A stretch of 64,000 nt of DNA. Source: Pardosa pseudoannulata (lineage: Eukaryota > Arthropoda > Arachnida > Araneae > Lycosidae). Below, in pieces: positions 59,290 through 64,000 of the stretch. The position numbers and the translations under genes were made by a program. Where the stretch lies: assembly GCA_032207245.1 (NCBI GenBank), contig CM063498.1, positions 91,712,657 to 91,776,656 on the forward strand, given 5' to 3'. Below the pieces are notes generated by a model that saw only the letters and a program-made list of their open reading frames with translations, was not told where the DNA came from and searched no databases. Numbering within the stretch: the stretch's first letter is position 1; each line of letters starts with the position of its first letter.

Positions 59290-61785
59290 CTAGCAAGTAT
59301 GTTCCTCTGAAACCTAATTTAAAACTTTGTGTCTGAACAGAACGTGTTATCTTAAAGCCTTTGGTATTAGGCATATGCCGTTCTTTCAAAATCAGGCCTA
59401 CTTATATATCAATGTTTGATTATATTAATAATTTTCTCCCCTTATAATGAGTGCATTTACCAGCGAATACACTCTTTGCAATTGTTAAAGATATTGTGGA
59501 TTTGAACTGCGTTCTCAGTTTAGTATTTCTGAAAATCAATAAATTATCTACTATTACATAACTACTAAAAGCTTGTTTATTTTAGGAAAAAAGTTTAAAA
59601 TAGTTGTCTCTTTTAACTTTCAACTAGTTTTCACAGAAATAATTCACAGAAATAAAGTAAATTCTTGTTGAAACTAATTTAAAATTTCCTGTCTGAACAA
59701 GACATGTTCTCTCAAAGCGGTTGGTATAAGGCCTGTGCCTCGATTTCAATATAAGGCTCTATTTATATATTAATCTTGATATATCATTGCTTGTTTATAT
59801 TAATAATACTCTAACCTCATAATGGGTGTATTTACCATCGAATACACTCTTTGCAAGGGTTAAAGATACTATGGATTTAAATGGTGTTCCCAGTTTATCT
59901 ACTCTTATCTAAATTAAATATCTTATTTTAACTAAATTATCTACTCTTACATAACTACTAAAAGCTGCCATTAAAAGTTCGTTTATTTCATGAAAAAAAA
60001 GTTTAAAATTGTTGTCTCTTTTAAACTTTCAACTAGTTTTCACAGCAACTAAAGTAAGTTCTTGGTGAAACTAATTTAAAATTTTATACCTGAACAGGAC
60101 GCGTTCTTTTAAAACGGTTGGTATAAGACCTGTACCTTTCTTTTAATATAAGGCTCTATTTATATATTAATCTTAATATATCATTGTTTGTTTATATTAA
60201 TAATACTCTTCCCTCATAATGGATGCATTTACTATCGATTTGGTTTGGTTTGGAGAGCTACGGTCTACTTTTTGCAACACGAGGGTTAATGAGACCGGGA
60301 CCTACTGCTTAAAGCCGATTCCGAACGGCTACGAACATCCATGCCGTAGTGGGATTCGAACCCACGAACTCTGGCTCCGAAGGCCAGCACCGTAACCAAT
60401 CGGCCATCGATCGGCGTATTTACTATTGAATACACTCTTTGCGAGGGTTAAAGAAATTATGGATTAAAATGGTGTTCCCAGTTTATCTATTTTTTTTCTA
60501 AATTAAATATCTTTTTTTAACTAAATTATCTACTCTTACATAACTACTAAAAAGCGGAAATTAAAAGGTCATTTATTTTATGAAAAAATTTTAAAATAGT
60601 TGTCTCTTTTTAACTTTTAACTAGTTTTCTCAGGAGCAAAAGTAAGTTCTTGTGGAAACTAATTTAAAACTTTGTGTCTAAACAGGATGTGTTATCTAAG
60701 CGGTAGGTTTAAGGTATATGCCTTTCTTTACATGTAAGGTTCTATTTATATATTAATCTTGATATATCATTGCTTGTTTATATTAATGATTTTTCCCTTC
60801 ATAATGAATATATTTACTTGATAGTAGAATCTTTGCAAGGGTTAAAGAAATTATGGATTAAAATGGTGTTCCCAGTTTATTTACTCTTATCTAAATTAAA
60901 TCTCTTATTTTAACTAAATTATCTACTCTTACATAACTACTAAAAGCTGCGATTAAAAATTCGTTTATTTTATGGAAAAAAGTTTAAAATAGTTGCCTCT
61001 TTTTAACTTTTAATTAGTTTTCTTAGGAGCTAAAGTAAGTTCTTGTGGAAACTAATATAAAACTTTGCGTCTGAACAGGATGTATTATCTTAGCGGCTGA
61101 TATAAGGTATATGTCTTTCTTTCCATATAATCTATTTATATATTAATCTTGATATATCATTGCTTGGTTATATTTATGATTTTTTTCCCTTCATAGTGAA
61201 TATATTTACTTGAGAGTACAATCTTTGCAAGGGTTAAAAAAGTTATGGATTTTAATCGTATTCTCAGTTTTTATCATTACTGAAAATCAGGAATTTACCT
61301 ACTCTTTAATAACTACTACAGGCTGTTATTAAAATTTCGTTTATTTTAAGAAAAGAGTTTAAAATAGTTGTATTTTTTAAACTTTTAACTAGTTTCCACA
61401 GGAATTAAAGTAAGTTCTTTTGGAAACTAATTTAAAACTTCGTACCTGAACAGGACGTGTTCTTTTAAAGCGGTTGGCATAAGGCCTGTTCCTTTATTTT
61501 AATATAAGGGTCTATTTATATATTAATCTTGATATATAAATACTAATATATAATGCTAATATATTAATAATTTTTTCTCTTCATAAGAAGTATATTTACC
61601 AGTCAGTACACTGTTTGAAAAGGTTAAAAAGTTATGAATTTAAATGGTGTTCTTTCTCAGTTTAGCATTACTGAAAATCAATGAATTATCAACTCTTAAA
61701 TAACTACTAAAAGCTGTTATTAAAAGTTCGTTTATTTTATGAAAATTTTTTTTAAATAGTTGTCTCTTTTCATTACGGAAGAGCG
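59290..61785 (+). repeat. tandem repeat, six units of about 360-400 bp
   Basis: Units begin near 59301, 59661, 60057, 60646, 61038 and 61415, each with an aaactaatttaaaa-like start. They share ggtataaggc, tatttatatattaatcttga, cactctttgcaagggttaaa and cataactactaaaagct. The third unit is lengthened by a 177-bp SINE plus its target copy. Unit divergence is moderate. No open frame persists across units. Confidence 0.9.
60239..60415 (-). mobile_element. family 1 SINE, minus strand, in the tandem repeat
   Basis: The 3' tail is at the left (ttggtttggtttgg) and the head at the right (ggccatcgatcggc). A perfect inverted box B (gggattcgaaccc) is present. Target duplications gcatttactatcga (60225-60238) and gtatttactattga (60416-60429) differ at two positions. 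Other units of the repeat show the empty site (gtatttaccatcgaatacac), which confirms the limits. Confidence 0.95.
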
Positions 61786-62499
61786 AATAGTCTAAAGGAA
61801 AGTTTTTTTTTAATAAATATTTTTAAAAAATAGTTCTTTAGCTATTGCGAGAACACTATTAAAAACTTAATTAAAATCCACTGACTTTCACGGTGATCAA
61901 TAGTTTATCATGCAATGCTTCTCTGCTTTTAATCTTGTTTTTTAGAACAAAAATAATTCATGAAAAAAGTACTTTTTAGTTTTTTTCTATTCTTTTTAGA
62001 GAACATCTGGTCAATTTCCAGTACCAGCTATTTGGGTACTTGTATGTAATCTGATAGATTTTTTTTATCTCATTATTTAATGGGGAAGAATTTTGATAAG
62101 TTCTATAAAATGACACTCAGAACTGATTTTCGTTAAATTATTTGCTGTTAATATTATTCTAGTGAACAAGAACTATTGTTAATAGGTCCTTTTTAGACTG
62201 GCTTCTCTGAGGGATATTTGATCTAATATTCTCGAATAGTTTTGTTTTATTTAACGATCTCACTCACTTATTACATTAAAACAAAAAAAAAAAAGGTTTC
62301 AATTGGCTTACTTAAAATCGTATTGTAGATTATGTAGAAAACAATGATTTATTCATCATTATCCTATTAACTAAAATACAAGGAGCATTTAGTAAAATAC
62401 ATTTGTACCGTGTAGTATACATATTAAACTGAAATGCATTTCACCTAATAAGTTGTCCAGTCCCCATTATTATCAATTATGCAAGAATCACTTTATCAT
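61786..62499. other. AT-rich intergenic sequence
   Basis: No supportable feature was seen. Confidence 0.4.
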
Positions 62500-62692
62500 T
62501 CGATTTTGAAGTCGAGCGGCGTTTAACCCCGTTTCGGTAGGTCGTCAACATTTTGTACCACTTTTTAACGTGCTACCCACTTCTTGACGAATGACTCCTA
62601 CTTTTTCATGCACAAGACATTTTTGGTCCTTTTGGTTGGTTACACAGAAACACTGCCTCAAAACAGCTCGCATACACGGCACTCATTTTGGG
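62500..62692 (-). pseudogene. mariner/Tc1-like transposase, N-terminal fragment
   Basis: On the minus strand an ATG frame begins MSAVYASCFEAVFLCNQPKG. Later frames give KKWVAR, NVDDLPKRG and RSTSKSNDKVILA, in the order seen at the end of the helix-turn-helix and linker of some Tc1/mariner transposases. Two or more frame changes and stops break it. No catalytic region follows. It differs in sequence from the Tc1 element at 37678-38868. Assignment is by motif resemblance. Confidence 0.5.
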
Positions 62693-63675
62693 ATTGTTGA
62701 TTTAAACACAGCAAAACAAATCAAACAAAGAATATAACCACAAAGCATTCTTCTCTAATGTTTGAAGAACGCGTGCAATTAAGCCGCTATCTGTGAGCTA
62801 TCTATTGACGAAGTTATGAGCTACACTCTCTTACGGTACTCACAAGTATGTGCCAGGACTGTACAAGGACTGTATCTCACAAGTTTTGTATAGTTTTATT
62901 AATTATTTAAATCTTATAATCGCTCTAATCAGAATCATTTCCATCAAACCCCAAGACTCTGTGAGAAAGTAAGACCTTTCAAGAACTTTTGACATTAGAT
63001 CTCAAAAATCTATTTTAGATAATGAAATTACGAAATTACTGGAAAATAACTGTAGTCAATAAATTAAATTTCAGATCTTAGAGTTTGTGACTTCTGTTTA
63101 ACAAATCTGATCACTTACTTTAATGATTTATCACGTAGGCTGTTTAAAACAATATATTTCATTTAACTAGATGTCAAATGTATTGCCTCTAAATCCAATT
63201 AAATTAGTCGTATTTTATTGACTAGAGTTCATTACATGACAGCCGTGAACCCACAAAAGGTCAGTGAGAACTGGATTACGTCTTTACATACATTATTGAG
63301 AGTGGAATTACATATGCATAGTAGAAATAAGCAAATTTAATGTAATTAATATTATAGCAGCATTTTTTGTCAAAATCTCAAGTGTTATATAAATTATACA
63401 AAACTATCCATTATAATAATATCCTTTGTATGACTGTCAAGAACACTTTCAGATAGCCTACCGACAAATATTTAAAATTATGTTTTTTATTGTAACCCAA
63501 ATCCTATTATATATTTCAAATTTTTAATGTTCATTATTACTGTTTATATTTTCTGATAAGGAGTAGAGGAAATACACAAAATTTTAATCGGAAAAAAATT
63601 ATTACAAAAAATTTCAATATAACGGACATCACCGCTGCAAATCATCGCCTAGATCGTAGTATTTGATATCTATTC
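62693..63675. other. AT-rich intergenic sequence
   Basis: No supportable feature was seen. Confidence 0.4.
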
Positions 63676-64000
63676 CAGAGGTTCCCAACTTCATCTGAAT
63701 CACCACCCCTTTACAAAAAAAAATATTCGAAGGCTCCTCTTTCCAGAATAGTCAATTGTAAAATATATTAAAATATTGTTGCTTATTATTTATACGTATT
63801 TTATCTTCTGTATTTCTATTAATAATTACAGAGTAGAAATTAGTTAGAAAGGTCATCAAATGTCGTTTAAATTTTTTTATTAAAACTTAAAAAAATAATA
63901 AATTTAAGAAATAATAATAAAATTACATTAGAGTCACATATATTATTGGTCAAGTCTATCCTAACCGCAGTTGGAGGGGTACTGGAAACATTTTCTCAGG
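63676..64000 (+). mobile_element. left end of a hAT (Charlie-like) element, cut by the window
   Basis: The start cagaggttcccaacttcatc with accacccctttac a little farther on resembles the Charlie-type hAT terminus (cag-ggttc-caac and a following ccccttt). The right end lies outside the window, so the target duplication (left copy would be atctattc) cannot be checked. Confidence 0.5.

Overview
This is AT-rich eukaryotic nuclear DNA that looks like repeat-dominated intergenic sequence. No intact host gene is visible: the longest open stretch is 157 codons and belongs to a decayed retroelement. The mix of elements (tRNA-derived SINEs ending in repeats of accaa, Tc1, pogo/Tigger, hAT and piggyBac-type DNA elements, a Penelope-like element and an RNase H-bearing LINE) suits an arthropod, possibly a chelicerate such as a spider or scorpion. 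That assignment is inference and of low confidence.

The dominant structure is a tandem satellite from about 10,620 to 24,475 with a period of about 227 bp (roughly 61 monomers seen, about 52 of them well conserved). Each well-preserved monomer carries one PstI site (ctgcag), an ultra-conserved block of about 60 bp and an internal dyad of 17-18 bp arms around a 77-nt loop. Monomers decay progressively at both edges. The array holds a 100-N assembly gap and a 55-G tract, both of which preserve the monomer phase. Recurrent short open frames in it are shadows of the conserved block, because 227 is not a multiple of 3.

Outside the array, the left arm (1-10,600) has SINE copies, TA-flanked MITEs and a piggyBac-type MITE nested in another MITE. 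The right arm (24,500-64,000) holds an inverted MITE pair (28.4-28.9 kb), a hAT element with a perfect 8-bp target duplication (31.9-33.1 kb), a pogo/Tigger remnant (35.8-36.3 kb), a Tc1 element inserted in a tRNA-derived tandem repeat so that the empty site can be read (37.3-39.2 kb), a broken THAP-domain sequence behind a pyrimidine tract and a CRE (40.6-41.1 kb), a Penelope-like fragment (43.4-44.3 kb), a young SINE (45.2 kb), a LINE RNase H remnant (50.5-51.7 kb), a second hAT element containing extreme low-complexity DNA (52.2-53.2 kb), a piggyBac-type MITE next to a tRNA-Met-like relic (54.4-54.9 kb), a six-unit tandem repeat split by a SINE (59.3-61.8 kb), a mariner-like fragment (62.5 kb) and the start of another hAT element at the right edge.

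The parts do not form a pathway. What connects them is insertion history: several elements sit inside others, giving relative ages. The satellite with its conserved dyad is the best candidate for something undescribed.
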